Notes: generated by a model not told the origin, from the sequence alone. Numbered from the stretch's first letter, positions 6,741 through 16,097 are shown. The stretch is DNA of 64,000 nucleotides from JAWVYT01 sp046483065 (GCA_046483065.1 JAWODW010000103.1:1-64000), one strand, 5' to 3'. A program made the numbers and translations.

Positions 6741-8264
6741 CTAAACTGCGAATTTCTCGGTGACATCGGTGCCGGCGGGCCCCGCGAGCATGCGGAACTC
6801 GTCCTCGCGCATGAGGGGGTCGTCGCGCATGTCGAGGTCGAGCTTGTAGCGAGCGGCCACGCGGTTCAGGAATCCGGGCTCCTCGTCGAGGATATGGAGT
6901 GCCACCCGGGGGTGAACCCGCAGCTTGAGGCGCCGGTCGTTGCCGTTGGCGGAGGCTCTGCCGACGGACCGCTCGATGCGGCGGACCACGGTCTCGGGGG
7001 TGAATACGCGGCCGGCGCCCTCGCAGTGTGCGCACGGCTGCGTGAGGGAGTAGTAGAGACTGGGCCGCACGCGCTGGCGGGTCATCTCCACGAGGCCGAG
7101 TTCGGAGACCTGGAATGCGCGGGTCCGGGCCCGATCGCGGTTCAGGTAGGTCCGGAGCTCCTGGAGGACCCGGTCCTGATTCGATTTGGTCTCCATGTCG
7201 ATGAAGTCGACGACGATGATCCCGCCCACGTCCCGCAGCCGGAGCTGCCGGGCCACTTCCCGGGCGGCATCGAGGTTGGTGTTGAGGATGGTCTTCTCGG
7301 GGTCCTTTTTCCCGGTGTACTTCCCCGTGTTGACATCGATGGAGACGAGCGCCTCGGTGGGCTCGATGATGATGTAGCCGCCGGACGGGAGGTCGACGCG
7401 TCGGCTGAAGGCCTCCCGGATCGCCTCCTCCACCCCGTACTCATCGAAGAGCGGGAGTGGGTCGTCGTGGAGGTGGATCCGATTGATGAGGTCCGGATCG
7501 ATGCCCTGGAGGTAGCGCTTGATCTCGTCGTATACCTCGCGGTTGTCCACCGTGAGGGAATCGACCTTGTTGGTGAAGATGTCGCGGATGATGCCGCGCG
7601 TGAGTCCGGCCTCGCGGTGTACGAGGGCGGGCGCCTTCACGTTCCGGGCCTTCTTCTGGATCTCCTTCCACGTCTTCAGGAGCGTTTCGAGCTCCCGCTT
7701 GAAGAGCTTGGGTGTGAGCTCCTCGCCTGCTGTACGGATGATGAGGCCACCGGCGTCGTCGGGGAGGTTCTCCTTGGCCATCTTCCGGAGCCGGCTGCGC
7801 TCCTCGCGGTCGTCGATCTTACGACTCACGCCCACGTGGTCGGACTGGGGCATGTGGACCAGGAACCGACCGGGCAGGGAGATCTGGGTGGTGACCCGGG
7901 GTCCCTTGGTGGAGATCGCCTCCTTCGTCACCTGGACGAGGAGGGTCTGGCCCTTCTGGACCACGTCCTGAATGCGGGGGATGGCCCGGCGACCGTTGCC
8001 GCCGCCGTTCCCGTTCCCGTTGTCGTCGTCGTCCTCGTCTTCCGAGAGGTCGGAGGCGTGCAGGAAGGCGGCCTTATCGGTGCCGATCTCTACAAAGGCC
8101 GCCTGGATCCCCGGGAGTACCGCCTGGACCTTGCCCAGGTAGATGTCGCCGACGATCCGGCCCGCGTCGGGCCGCTCCACCAGGAACTCGACGAGGACGT
8201 TGTCCTCGAGTATCGCCACGCGCGCTTCCTGCGGCGTGGACGAAATAAGAATTTCTCGCTTCAT
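6741..8264 (-). CDS. rng: Ribonuclease G (RNase E/G family)
   Basis: This 507-residue endoribonuclease processes 16S rRNA 5' ends and decays mRNA. The S1 RNA-binding domain (about 36-130) is interrupted by an acidic then Asn/Gly-rich linker at residues 74-92. The catalytic DNase I-like region carries SIDVNTGKYTGKK and VDFIDMETKSNQ with the metal-binding aspartates, and CAHCEGAGR is the zinc-link. The length matches RNase G rather than full RNase E because there is no long C-terminal scaffold. It sits 11 bp after an acyl-CoA dehydrogenase gene and just before rplU-rpmA, a conserved order in many bacteria. Confidence 0.95.
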   Translation of the reverse strand: MKREILISSTPQEARVAILEDNVLVEFLVERPDAGRIVGDIYLGKVQAVLPGIQAAFVEIGTDKAAFLHASDLSEDEDDDDNGNGNGGGNGRRAIPRIQDVVQKGQTLLVQVTKEAISTKGPRVTTQISLPGRFLVHMPQSDHVGVSRKIDDREERSRLRKMAKENLPDDAGGLIIRTAGEELTPKLFKRELETLLKTWKEIQKKARNVKAPALVHREAGLTRGIIRDIFTNKVDSLTVDNREVYDEIKRYLQGIDPDLINRIHLHDDPLPLFDEYGVEEAIREAFSRRVDLPSGGYIIIEPTEALVSIDVNTGKYTGKKDPEKTILNTNLDAAREVARQLRLRDVGGIIVVDFIDMETKSNQDRVLQELRTYLNRDRARTRAFQVSELGLVEMTRQRVRPSLYYSLTQPCAHCEGAGRVFTPETVVRRIERSVGRASANGNDRRLKLRVHPRVALHILDEEPGFLNRVAARYKLDLDMRDDPLMREDEFRMLAGPAGTDVTEKFAV

Positions 8265-8275
8265 ACCTCATGGTC

Positions 8276-9496
8276 TCATCTCCCGCCGAAGGCCTCGTCG
8301 AAGATCTGGCGGGCGATAACGAGACGTTGGATCTCGTTCGTTCCCTCCCCGATCTGGCAGACTTTGGCGTCGCGCATGTGCCGTTCAACGGGATAGTCGC
8401 TCGTGTAACCGTATCCACCGAGGAGCTGCACGCCCTCGGTGGTAATGTCCATTGCGGCGTCGCTCGCATACAACTTGGCCATAGAGGCCTCCTTCGTGTA
8501 CGGTCGACCCGCCTGCTTGAGCCACGCGGCGTGATACACCAGATGCCGCGCCGCCTGAATTCGTGTGGCCATATCGGCCAGCTGGAACTGTATACCCTGG
8601 AAGTCCCGAATAGGTTTACCGAACTGTTTCCGTTCGTCGGAAAAGGCGAGGGCGGTCTCGTACGCGCCCTGGGCCAGACCGAGGGCGAGTGCCCCGATCC
8701 CGATCCGGCCCGAGTCCAGGGTCTTCATGAAGTTGATGAAGCCCTGGCCCTCCTCGCCCAGCCGATTTTCCGCCGGGACCTCCACGTCTTCTAAGAGCAG
8801 CTCGCGGGTATCCGACGCCCGCCAGCCCATCTTGTCTTCCTTCTTCGCTGCCCGGACGCCGGCCATGAACGGCTCCAGCTCCGCGGCATGACCCACGCCC
8901 ACCCGGTCCGCCTCGTCGCGGTCGGTGGTCTCCTTGGTGACGATGAAGCTCGTGATCCCTTTCGCACCGGCCTCCCGGTCCGTTAGGGCCGTGACCACGA
9001 AGATCTCGCCCACGCCGGCGTGTGTGATGAAGATCTTGCTGCCGTTCACCCGGTAGTGTCCGTTCTCCCGGACCGCGGTGGTCCGGGTCCCGGCCGAGTC
9101 GGAGCCGGCGCCGGCCTCGGTAAGCCCGAACCCGCCCAGGACCTTCCCGGACGCCAGGAGCGGTACATAGCGCTCCTTCTGGGCTTCGGTGCCGAAGGTC
9201 AGGATCGGTGATGCGCCGAGGGTGGAGTGGGCGCTGACCGTGATGGCATGGCTGGCATCGATCCGGGCCAGCTCCTCGATGGTGAGGACATAGCTCAGGT
9301 AGTCCTTGCCGAGCCCGCCGTGGGCCTCGGGGACGTCCACCCCGAACCAGCCCCGGTCGGCGATCTTCCGGACGTTCTCCCACGGGAAACGGCTCTGTGC
9401 GTCCAGCTCACGGGCGACGGGCCTGATCTCGGTCTCTGCGAAGTCGCGCACCTCAGCGCGGTGGGCCTTGTGCTCGTCCGTGAGATAGGGCTGCAT
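8276..9496 (-). CDS. Acyl-CoA dehydrogenase
   Basis: This 406-residue flavoenzyme catalyses alpha,beta-dehydrogenation of acyl-CoA. Recognisable are the FAD/substrate segment GGFGLTEAGAGSDSAG, the KKEDKMGWRASDT motif, RKQFGKPI.DFQ in the dimer interface, and the C-terminal CQIGEGTNEIQRLVIAR with the usual catalytic glutamate. Between FIVTKET and KKEDKMG there is an extra block of about 20 residues compared with short-chain and isobutyryl-CoA dehydrogenases. The start ATG (MQPYLTDEH) matches the family start. It is transcribed with rng 11 bp downstream; a functional link to RNA processing is not evident. Confidence 0.93.
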   Translation of the reverse strand: MQPYLTDEHKAHRAEVRDFAETEIRPVARELDAQSRFPWENVRKIADRGWFGVDVPEAHGGLGKDYLSYVLTIEELARIDASHAITVSAHSTLGASPILTFGTEAQKERYVPLLASGKVLGGFGLTEAGAGSDSAGTRTTAVRENGHYRVNGSKIFITHAGVGEIFVVTALTDREAGAKGITSFIVTKETTDRDEADRVGVGHAAELEPFMAGVRAAKKEDKMGWRASDTRELLLEDVEVPAENRLGEEGQGFINFMKTLDSGRIGIGALALGLAQGAYETALAFSDERKQFGKPIRDFQGIQFQLADMATRIQAARHLVYHAAWLKQAGRPYTKEASMAKLYASDAAMDITTEGVQLLGGYGYTSDYPVERHMRDAKVCQIGEGTNEIQRLVIARQIFDEAFGGR

Positions 9497-9604
9497 CAGA
9501 TCGCGCTTCCCTCGGCTGTTCCCGGGATCCGGCACGCCGTCAACGTGCGGAAAACAACAGCCTGAAACATAGGCGTGCGGGGCCCCGAGGGGAAGGTGGG
9601 AACA

Positions 9605-9628
9605 GGATCCGCCCCCGGCGGCGGATCC
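9605..9628 (-). terminator. Hairpin after recQ, possible terminator
   Basis: A perfect 9-bp stem GGATCCGCC/GGCGGATCC with a 6-nt loop lies about 80 bases after the recQ stop. There is no U-run, so it may act with Rho or only protect the 3' end. The rest of the 213-bp recQ-dehydrogenase spacer shows a TATGTT at about 9565 but no good -35. Confidence 0.4.
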
Positions 9629-9709
9629 GTCGGCTTTCGGCCCAGCGGATGGCGGCCTCCGGCCTCGGCTGCGGTGTCCCGAGCGGGCCGCCCGCAAGCG
9701 TAGGCTCGT

Positions 9710-11524
9710 TCAGCGGGGCTGCCGGACCCTCCGCTTCGGTGACGGCCAGCCCGGGACGATGCCGGGGCCCTTCCGGCACCGATCGCACCGGCCGCACCGC
9801 CACGGGGCGTCCTCGCCGAAATAGTTCAGCACGTACTTCGTGCGGCAGCCGCGCTGATAGGCGTACGCCTGCACCCGGCGGAGCTTCTCGAGGTCGTGCC
9901 GGTGCTTCCGCTCCTCGCTCTCCCAGTCCACACCGAAGTCGTCGGAGTGGAGAGGCTCCAGGAGCCGGTAGCGGGCGCCCATCCCCCGGGGCCGCCAGTC
10001 GAGGAGCCCCCGGTCCTTGAGGGAATCCAGGAGCCGTTTCCGGTCGCTGGGGCTGATCGCGGGCAGCGCGTCTTCCGGCGGCAGCGGCGCCCATCGGTGG
10101 GCCATGACCGGATCGAGGGCCGACCGGATCGCTTCCAGGAGGAGCCGGGCCGTGGGCTCGTCGCGCAGCGCATCCGCCGCCCGTGCCTCCGAGGCGACGA
10201 CCCGGACCCATGCACCGGAGCGGGCCGAGCCGTCGGCCTCCAGGGCGCCGTTCTTGGCCAGCAGCCGGAGCACGGCTTCGAGGCGCTTGGCGCCACCGGC
10301 CAGACGCGCGGCCTGCCGGAAGGTGGAGCCGTGGAGGTGTACCACGCCTCCCGACGACCCGTTACCGTGGCTCTGGCCCGCCGCGGCCATGCGCAGGAGC
10401 TTGACCACGGCCTGGGTGGTCTGCCGATCCGGATGGGCCTGTCCCAGCAGGAACTCGTGGGTGAACCGGTCGGCGTAGGCGTGGAGGAGCACGCAGTCAG
10501 CGGGCTCGCCATCGCGTCCGGCGCGGCCGCCCTCCTGGTAGTAGTCTTCGAGTGTGGAGGGCGTGTTGTAGTGGACCACGAGCCGGACGTCCGGCTTGTC
10601 GATCCCCATGCCGAACGCGTTGGTTGCGATAATGGTCCGGAGGTCCCCGTTGATGAACTCGTCCTGGAGCCGCTGCCGCGCGGGAGCGCCGATCCCGGCG
10701 TGGTACCCGCCGGCGCGGATCCCCTGCCGGTTGAGGAAATGGGCCACGGCGTCCACGCTCTTCCGCGTGGTGGCATAGACGATGGCGCTCCCCTCTCCCC
10801 CGCCCCGTTTCCGGTCGCCCAGGAGCCGAACCAGGAGCTCGTCCTTCTCGCCGTCGTTCTTCGCCGCCAGGACGTGCCAGCGCAGGTTCGGCCGGTCGAA
10901 CCCCTTGGTGACGTTCACCGGTCGCCGCAGCCGGAGGTGGGTGGCGATGTCCTCCCGGACTTCGGGCGTGGCCGTGGCCGTGAGCGCCATGGTCGGGCAC
11001 CCCAGGCGATCCCGGACCTCCCCGAGTCGCATGTAGCTGGGCCGGAAATCGTGGCCCCATTGGGAGATACAGTGGGCCTCATCCACCACGAAGAACTCGA
11101 CCCGGAACCGCTCCAGACGCTGCGCGAACGTTGGACTCGCGAACCGCTCGGGCGCCACGTAGAGGAGCCGGACCTCGCCCGCTTCCACGGCGTCGAGGCG
11201 GCGTCGCACCTCCGACGCCTCCAGTGTGCTGTTCACGAAGGTGGCCGGGATTCCCGCCCGGTCGAGCCCGTCCACCTGGTCTTTCATCAGCGAGATGAGC
11301 GGACTCACGACGAGTGTGACGCCATCGAGCAGCTGGGAGGGCACCTGGTAACACAGGCTCTTCCCGCCCCCGGTGGGCATCAGCACGAGAACGTCCCGCT
11401 CCTGAAGCGCGGCCCGGATGGCCACGTCCTGGCCGGGTCGGAAGTCGGGGTACCCGAAGTGCCTGGAGAGTACCCGGCGAGCGCGATCGAGGCCCTCTCG
11501 GGCCGCTGGCGTGAGTGTTGTCAT
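9710..11524 (-). CDS. recQ: RecQ-family ATP-dependent DNA helicase
   Basis: The protein has 604 residues. The superfamily 2 core shows FGYPDFRPGQ (motif 0), Walker A PTGGGKS (50-56), DEAH (148-151), SQWGHDFRPSY and the motif VI region YYQEGGRAGRDG. After the core comes a winged-helix-like region, and the zinc-type cysteine cluster (CRTKYVLNYFGE...CGRCDRC) lies at the extreme C-terminus rather than directly behind the helicase core as in E. coli RecQ. No HRDC domain is present. The start ATG at 11524 directly precedes the conserved N-terminus. The divergent hydrolase gene starts only about 40 bp away. Confidence 0.95.
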   Translation of the reverse strand: MTTLTPAAREGLDRARRVLSRHFGYPDFRPGQDVAIRAALQERDVLVLMPTGGGKSLCYQVPSQLLDGVTLVVSPLISLMKDQVDGLDRAGIPATFVNSTLEASEVRRRLDAVEAGEVRLLYVAPERFASPTFAQRLERFRVEFFVVDEAHCISQWGHDFRPSYMRLGEVRDRLGCPTMALTATATPEVREDIATHLRLRRPVNVTKGFDRPNLRWHVLAAKNDGEKDELLVRLLGDRKRGGGEGSAIVYATTRKSVDAVAHFLNRQGIRAGGYHAGIGAPARQRLQDEFINGDLRTIIATNAFGMGIDKPDVRLVVHYNTPSTLEDYYQEGGRAGRDGEPADCVLLHAYADRFTHEFLLGQAHPDRQTTQAVVKLLRMAAAGQSHGNGSSGGVVHLHGSTFRQAARLAGGAKRLEAVLRLLAKNGALEADGSARSGAWVRVVASEARAADALRDEPTARLLLEAIRSALDPVMAHRWAPLPPEDALPAISPSDRKRLLDSLKDRGLLDWRPRGMGARYRLLEPLHSDDFGVDWESEERKHRHDLEKLRRVQAYAYQRGCRTKYVLNYFGEDAPWRCGRCDRCRKGPGIVPGWPSPKRRVRQPR

Positions 11525-11566
11525 ACCCCCACTGTGATGGGTGAAACGGGGCAGGTGAATAGCCAG

Positions 11567-12448
11567 ATGGGACGGATCACGACGGTGGATGAGCACACGG
11601 TGGTGGTGGACGGGATCCCCATGCGCTGGCTGGAGCGCGGGCCGGGGACGACGAATACCACGACGGGCGACGCGGACGGCCCCGCCGGCGCGGACGCCAC
11701 CGGCGTGCCCATGATCATGGTCCATGGCATCCCCACGTCGGCCGAGCTGTGGCGGCGAGTGCTCCCGGCGGTGCGGGGCCGGGCCATGGCCTGGGAGATG
11801 GTCGGCTACGGCGCATCGATCCCCGCGGGGGTCGGTCGAGACATCTCGGTGGCCCGTCAAGCCGGCTATCTCTCTTCCTGGCTCGACGCCCTGGGCATCG
11901 AGCGCGCCGTGCTGGTCGGCCACGATCTCGGCGGCGGCGTGGTCCAGCGGGTGGCGCTGGACCGTCCCGAGGTGTGCGCGGGGCTGGTCCTGACCAACGC
12001 CATCGGCTACGACGCATGGCCGGTATGGCCGATCAAGCTGGCGCAGCGTCTCCACCCGGTGGTCGGCCGGGTGCCGGATGCGCTCATGGGCCGGATCTTC
12101 GAGGCGGTTCTGCGTCGCATGCACGAGCCCGCCTCACTCGGCTCGGAGTCCGCCCGCATCCACTGGGGGCACTACGCCCGTCATGGCGGAGCGGCGGCGT
12201 TCGTTCGCCAGGCCCGCTCCCTGGATGTCCGCGACACGCTCACCGTGGCCGACCGACTTCCGGAGCTGGACGTTCCCGCCCGCGTGGTCTGGGGCGACGC
12301 CGATCCGTTCCTGGCCCTGGAGTGGGGGGAACGCTTCGCCCGGGACCTGGGCACGGAGCTGCGCATCATCCCCGGTGCGCTCCACTTCACACCGGAGGAT
12401 CAGCCCGGACCGCTGGCCGTGGCCATCGCGGAGCTCACCCGGTCCTGA
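11567..12448 (+). CDS. Alpha/beta hydrolase with aspartate nucleophile
   Basis: This 293-residue hydrolase has the oxyanion-hole motif HGIPT (about 53-57), the nucleophile elbow VGHDLGGG (Asp near 120) and a catalytic His in GALHFTPE (about 273). An Asp nucleophile is typical of haloalkane dehalogenases and epoxide hydrolases rather than esterases, so it probably hydrolyses an epoxide, haloalkane or related bond; the substrate is unknown. A Gly/Thr/Ala-rich insert (about 26-46) precedes the first strand. The start is uncertain: ATG 11567 was chosen, with in-frame options at 11537 and 11555. It is divergent from recQ. Confidence 0.82.
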   Translation: MGRITTVDEHTVVVDGIPMRWLERGPGTTNTTTGDADGPAGADATGVPMIMVHGIPTSAELWRRVLPAVRGRAMAWEMVGYGASIPAGVGRDISVARQAGYLSSWLDALGIERAVLVGHDLGGGVVQRVALDRPEVCAGLVLTNAIGYDAWPVWPIKLAQRLHPVVGRVPDALMGRIFEAVLRRMHEPASLGSESARIHWGHYARHGGAAAFVRQARSLDVRDTLTVADRLPELDVPARVVWGDADPFLALEWGERFARDLGTELRIIPGALHFTPEDQPGPLAVAIAELTRS

Positions 12449-12506
12449 GCCACCGGGCGGCTTCGGGCCGGCCGGACGGTCCGCGCCGCCGCCTCTTTCG
12501 TCTCTC

Positions 12507-13091
12507 TCAGCCTCGGGCGTCGTCCTCTCGGGCCGCACCGTCGTCGTCCAACCCTTCCCGGGCCTCGGCCACCATCTGGTCGAAGTAGGCCTCCAGCTCC
12601 GGATGGCTCCCACGGCATGCGTCCACCACGCGCTCGGTCCAGTCGATGTAGCTCAGCCGCCAGTCCACGGGCCAGTCCGCGGGCGGTGCGTGGAGCACGT
12701 CGTGGACGTTGCTGACCTTGTCGGCGATCCGGACCAGCTTGGCCCGACGGGAGAGCGACGCCGCCCGCTCCACCTGCAGCTCCTTCCGCTCCCGCTTCGG
12801 CAGCGACTTGTCGTCCGTCACTTCCACGACCACGTCCCGGACCTCGGGGCCGAACTCCGCCGCCAGCTCCTCGGGCGTGGTCTCCGTGTCCTCGATAGTG
12901 TCGTGGAGCACGGCCGCCTGCAGCGTGACCGGATCCGTCACCCCGAATCGGGCCAGCGTCTCCGCCACCACGATGGGGTGGTTGATGTACGGCGACGCGT
13001 CCTCCCCCTTCCGCCGCTGGTCCCGGTGCCGGTCGGCGGCGAAGTGGAGGGCGTGCAGGAGCGGGTAGGCAGGGGCGAAATCCGAACTCAT
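12507..13091 (-). CDS. Mesh1-like HD-domain phosphohydrolase (RelA/SpoT hydrolase fold)
   Basis: This 194-residue single-domain protein has the metal-binding pattern of the SpoT/Mesh1 hydrolase: NHP (His38), LHDTIEDT (His63-Asp64, with Glu67-Asp68) and KLVRIADKVSNV with the second aspartate. There is no synthetase or regulatory domain. Known members hydrolyse (p)ppGpp or NADPH 2'-phosphate; which applies here cannot be read from sequence. It is convergent with the hydrolase gene and divergent from the cold-shock gene. The tail is acidic and low complexity. Confidence 0.85.
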   Translation of the reverse strand: MSSDFAPAYPLLHALHFAADRHRDQRRKGEDASPYINHPIVVAETLARFGVTDPVTLQAAVLHDTIEDTETTPEELAAEFGPEVRDVVVEVTDDKSLPKRERKELQVERAASLSRRAKLVRIADKVSNVHDVLHAPPADWPVDWRLSYIDWTERVVDACRGSHPELEAYFDQMVAEAREGLDDDGAAREDDARG

Positions 13092-13316
13092 GGCAGGAAA
13101 CCTAACAGGACGCGTCCGGTCGCGGGGGGACGACCCCCATCTTGCCCAACACGCGCCCGTCTTGCACCTTGTTCGCGCGGTGGCTCCCCTCCATCGCCTG
13201 CGGGCGTCGCGGCCGACCATGGCCACGGGGAGGGTGCCATCCGGAGAACGGTGGGATCGAGAGGTACGGACGGGCCGGACCCCGAGAGCACCATGGACAC
13301 CAGAGGGAGCGCGACG
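13092..13316 (+). other. Divergent spacer and probable long 5' leader of the cold-shock gene
   Basis: These 225 bp separate the Mesh1-like gene and csp. No convincing promoter is seen close to csp, and a purine-rich GAGGGAG ribosome-binding site lies just before its ATG. Cold-shock genes often have long structured leaders, so a 100-200 nt leader here is plausible but not shown. Confidence 0.35.
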
Positions 13317-13523
13317 ATGCGCACGACGGGAACCGTCAAGTGGTTCAACGATGAGAAGGGCTTTGGATTCATCACGCCGGAGGACGGGAGCAAGGACTGC
13401 TTCGTCCATTACTCGGCCATCCAGGGCGAAGGGTTCAAGAGCCTGAGCGAGGGCGACACCGTGGAGTTCGACATGGTGCAGGGAGACAAGGGTCCGGCAG
13501 CGGAGAATGTAATGCAGGTGTGA
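13317..13523 (+). CDS. csp: Cold-shock domain protein (CspA family)
   Basis: This 68-residue single cold-shock domain has both RNP motifs: KGFGFIT (RNP1) and DCFVHYSAI (RNP2). It opens GTVKWFNDEKGFGF as in CspA proteins and ends with the VEFDMVQGDKGPAAENV strand. It binds single-stranded RNA and melts secondary structure. The ATG at 13317 has GAGGGAG upstream, and the earlier in-frame ATG (MDTRGS) is less likely. It is monocistronic, with a terminator-like hairpin directly after it. Confidence 0.97.
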   Translation: MRTTGTVKWFNDEKGFGFITPEDGSKDCFVHYSAIQGEGFKSLSEGDTVEFDMVQGDKGPAAENVMQV

Positions 13524-13547
13524 CCCGCGATCCCGCTCGTGCAGAAC

Positions 13548-13587
13548 GACGCCGCTCCGGGCACCCGCCGGGGCGGCGTCTTCTCTT
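13548..13587 (+). terminator. Terminator of the cold-shock gene
   Basis: GACGCCGC (13548-13555) pairs with GCGGCGTC (13573-13580) around a 17-nt partly self-complementary loop, followed by TTCTCTT. It lies 25 bp after the csp stop and touches the 3' end of the convergent hybrid kinase. Confidence 0.7.
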
Positions 13588-16093
13588 ATCCCAGCAACGC
13601 GCGCGCGACCATCCGCCGGAGCTCTTCGGGTGTGTACGGCTTCGCCAGGAACGAGACCGACTCGGAATCGACCCCCTCCTGCACCAGCTCGTCCTCGGTG
13701 TACCCTGAGGTCAGGATCACCCGCAGCTCCGGGAGGCGCTCCCGCAGCTTCATGGCCAGCGCCGTCCCACCGACCCTGGGCATCACGACATCCGATAGCA
13801 GAAGGTCGGGTGTAAGCCAATCCCGTTCCACCAGCTCCAGCGCCGCCTGGCCATCGGGGGCTTCGATCACGCCGTACCCCTCACGCTCGAGGGTCCGCAC
13901 GGCCACCGCCCGGACCGCATCCTCGTCCTCGACCACCAGCACGGTCCCGGAAGCGCCCTCGACGCGCTCGGCCGCCTCACTTACGGTGGGCTCGGCCCGT
14001 TCTCGCTCCCCCCTCTCACTCGCCGGCAGGAGGATCGTGAACCGCGTGCCCTGGCCCGCTTCGCTCTCCACCCCTATGTAGCCTCCCACCGCTTCGACGA
14101 TCCCGTACACGGTGGTGAGGCCGAGGCCTGTGCCTTCGCCCGTGTCCTTGGTCGTGAAGAACGGCTCGAACGCGTGCTCCCGGGTCTCCAGGTTCATCCC
14201 TATGCCGTTATCCGCGACTTCGATCCGGGCGTAGTGCCCGGCCGGCGGGCGGTCCGGCAGCATGGGCTCACCGACCTGCTCAAGCTCCAGCGCCTGCACC
14301 GTGACGCGGACACGCCCGCCTTCATGGTTGACGGCATCGCGGGCATTGATCAGGAGGTTCATGAAGATCTGCTCGAGCTGCGACGGGTCCATTCGGACGT
14401 CCGGACAGCCGTCTTCCACCGTCACGTCCAGCACGATGTTCTCCTCGATCAGGGGGCGGAGGAGCGGGCGCATCGCCAGGGCGGCGGTGCCCGGATCCAA
14501 AACCTGTTCCTCCACCACCTTGTGCTGGCTGAACGCGAGCAGCTGTCGCGTCAGGCGACTGCCGCGATCCGCGGCCTGAACGATGGCATCGACCTCGTCG
14601 CTCAGCTTACTGCCGTCCGGCAGCGCTTCGGCGATAAAGCCCGCGCGGCCCGTTACGGCCGTCAGGAGGTTGTTGAAGTCGTGGGCGATACCGCCGGCCA
14701 GCCGGCCCACCGCCTCGAGTTTCTTTGTCTGCAGGAGCTGCTCATCACGCCGTCGCAGCAGCTCCTGATCCTCACGATGCTGCATGGCGGCACCGAGAGT
14801 GGCGGCGGCCGCGCCGAGCGCGTCCAGCTCCGGGTCGGACCATGCGTGGTCGCGGTGTCGGTCCGCGAACCCGAGACACCCCCACAACGTCCCTCGCACT
14901 ATCACCGGCAGGAGGGCGACGGCCTGGACCCCCTGTTTCTCCAGCGTTCGCCACTCGGCGCCCGACAACTCCTGGCGGGTGCCGTGAACCGCTTCACCAG
15001 CCTCGAGGCGTTCAAGCCAACGCTCCCCGGTGGGGATGGGGTCGACGGCGCCGGTCTCCGACCGCTTGGCCTCCGCCCCACTCCATCGGTACCGGAGCGT
15101 CGGCTCGGGGCGCGAGCTGCCGTCCGGGGCCGCCGGGATCTCCCACAGGTCCACGGTGGCGATCTCCGTGGCCTGCCCCAGCGCTCGAAGCACGTCGGGG
15201 ATCGTGTCATCCAGGTCGCCCGCCGTGAGGAGCTGCTCGGACGCCTCGCCCACGGCCTCGAGGATCGCGTCCTTCCGGCGCAGTGCCCGCTCGCTCTGAA
15301 CCTGTTCGGTCACGTCGGCGAAGGCGGCATACACCTGGTACGGTTCGTCGTCCCCCGGGCGGAACTGGGGGTGCGCGTCCACGCGGATCCATCGGGTCCG
15401 GTCCTCGACCGGATTGTGGATCGCCATGAGTCGGTCGTAAACCGGCTCGCCCGTCCGCAGCGCGATGCTCGTGGGGTGCTCGTGGGGAGGAAGAGGCCGG
15501 CCGTCGAATCCGGCAGCCCGCCATGCAGGGTCCTCGGCCATCCGGCCCTCCATCTGCGCGGCGGTGAGCCCCATGATGCGCCGTGCGGCCGGGTTGGCCG
15601 AAATGAACTCACCATCTGCGTTCACATATGCCACGCCCTGGGTCATGGTCTCGAAGAGCGTGCGGTACCGCTCCTCCTGTTCACGGAGCGACTCCGCCGC
15701 GGCAGCGCGATCGAGGGCGTAGCGCACGGACCGGACGAGGAGGCCTGTGGTCAGGCTATCCTTGGGGAGGTAGTCGTCGGCGCCTTTCTGGATCGCCGCC
15801 CAGACCAGATCGTCGTCCTGCATGCCCGTGAGGACGATGATCGGCAGGCGCGCCGTCATGGCCCGAACGCTTTCCAGCGTCTCGATGCCTTCGGAGTCGG
15901 GCAGCGTCAGGTCGAGCAGTATGACGTCGATGGGCGTCTCACCCGCCAGCACACGTCCGGCCTCGTCCACCGACTCGACCCAGTGCACCCGGGCCTCCAG
16001 GTGGCTATGCGGCTCGAGATACGCCACGATCAGATCGGCGTCCCCGGGGTTGTCCTCCACGAGGAGAATGTCGATGTCGCGACGGTCGACCAT
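13586..16093 (-). CDS. Hybrid sensor histidine kinase: REC-PAS-GAF-HisKA-HATPase-REC
   Basis: In this 835-residue protein an N-terminal receiver (about 8-125, phospho-acceptor Asp61 in ILLDLTLPDSEG) precedes a PAS domain (about 140-265) and a GAF-like domain (about 285-440). The dimerisation/phospho-acceptor helix carries GRLAGGIAHDFNNLL, the ATPase domain has NLLINARDA, VADNGIGM and GTGLGLTTVYG, and the C-terminal receiver has SDVVMPRVGG. It has no membrane segment, so it is a cytoplasmic phosphorelay node. It starts 4 bp after the receiver-only gene and lies in a three-gene signalling operon. The N-terminal receiver suggests it is controlled by the kinase at 16540-17664. Confidence 0.93.
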   Translation of the reverse strand: MVDRRDIDILLVEDNPGDADLIVAYLEPHSHLEARVHWVESVDEAGRVLAGETPIDVILLDLTLPDSEGIETLESVRAMTARLPIIVLTGMQDDDLVWAAIQKGADDYLPKDSLTTGLLVRSVRYALDRAAAAESLREQEERYRTLFETMTQGVAYVNADGEFISANPAARRIMGLTAAQMEGRMAEDPAWRAAGFDGRPLPPHEHPTSIALRTGEPVYDRLMAIHNPVEDRTRWIRVDAHPQFRPGDDEPYQVYAAFADVTEQVQSERALRRKDAILEAVGEASEQLLTAGDLDDTIPDVLRALGQATEIATVDLWEIPAAPDGSSRPEPTLRYRWSGAEAKRSETGAVDPIPTGERWLERLEAGEAVHGTRQELSGAEWRTLEKQGVQAVALLPVIVRGTLWGCLGFADRHRDHAWSDPELDALGAAAATLGAAMQHREDQELLRRRDEQLLQTKKLEAVGRLAGGIAHDFNNLLTAVTGRAGFIAEALPDGSKLSDEVDAIVQAADRGSRLTRQLLAFSQHKVVEEQVLDPGTAALAMRPLLRPLIEENIVLDVTVEDGCPDVRMDPSQLEQIFMNLLINARDAVNHEGGRVRVTVQALELEQVGEPMLPDRPPAGHYARIEVADNGIGMNLETREHAFEPFFTTKDTGEGTGLGLTTVYGIVEAVGGYIGVESEAGQGTRFTILLPASERGERERAEPTVSEAAERVEGASGTVLVVEDEDAVRAVAVRTLEREGYGVIEAPDGQAALELVERDWLTPDLLLSDVVMPRVGGTALAMKLRERLPELRVILTSGYTEDELVQEGVDSESVSFLAKPYTPEELRRMVARALLG

Positions 16094-16097
16094 GGGG

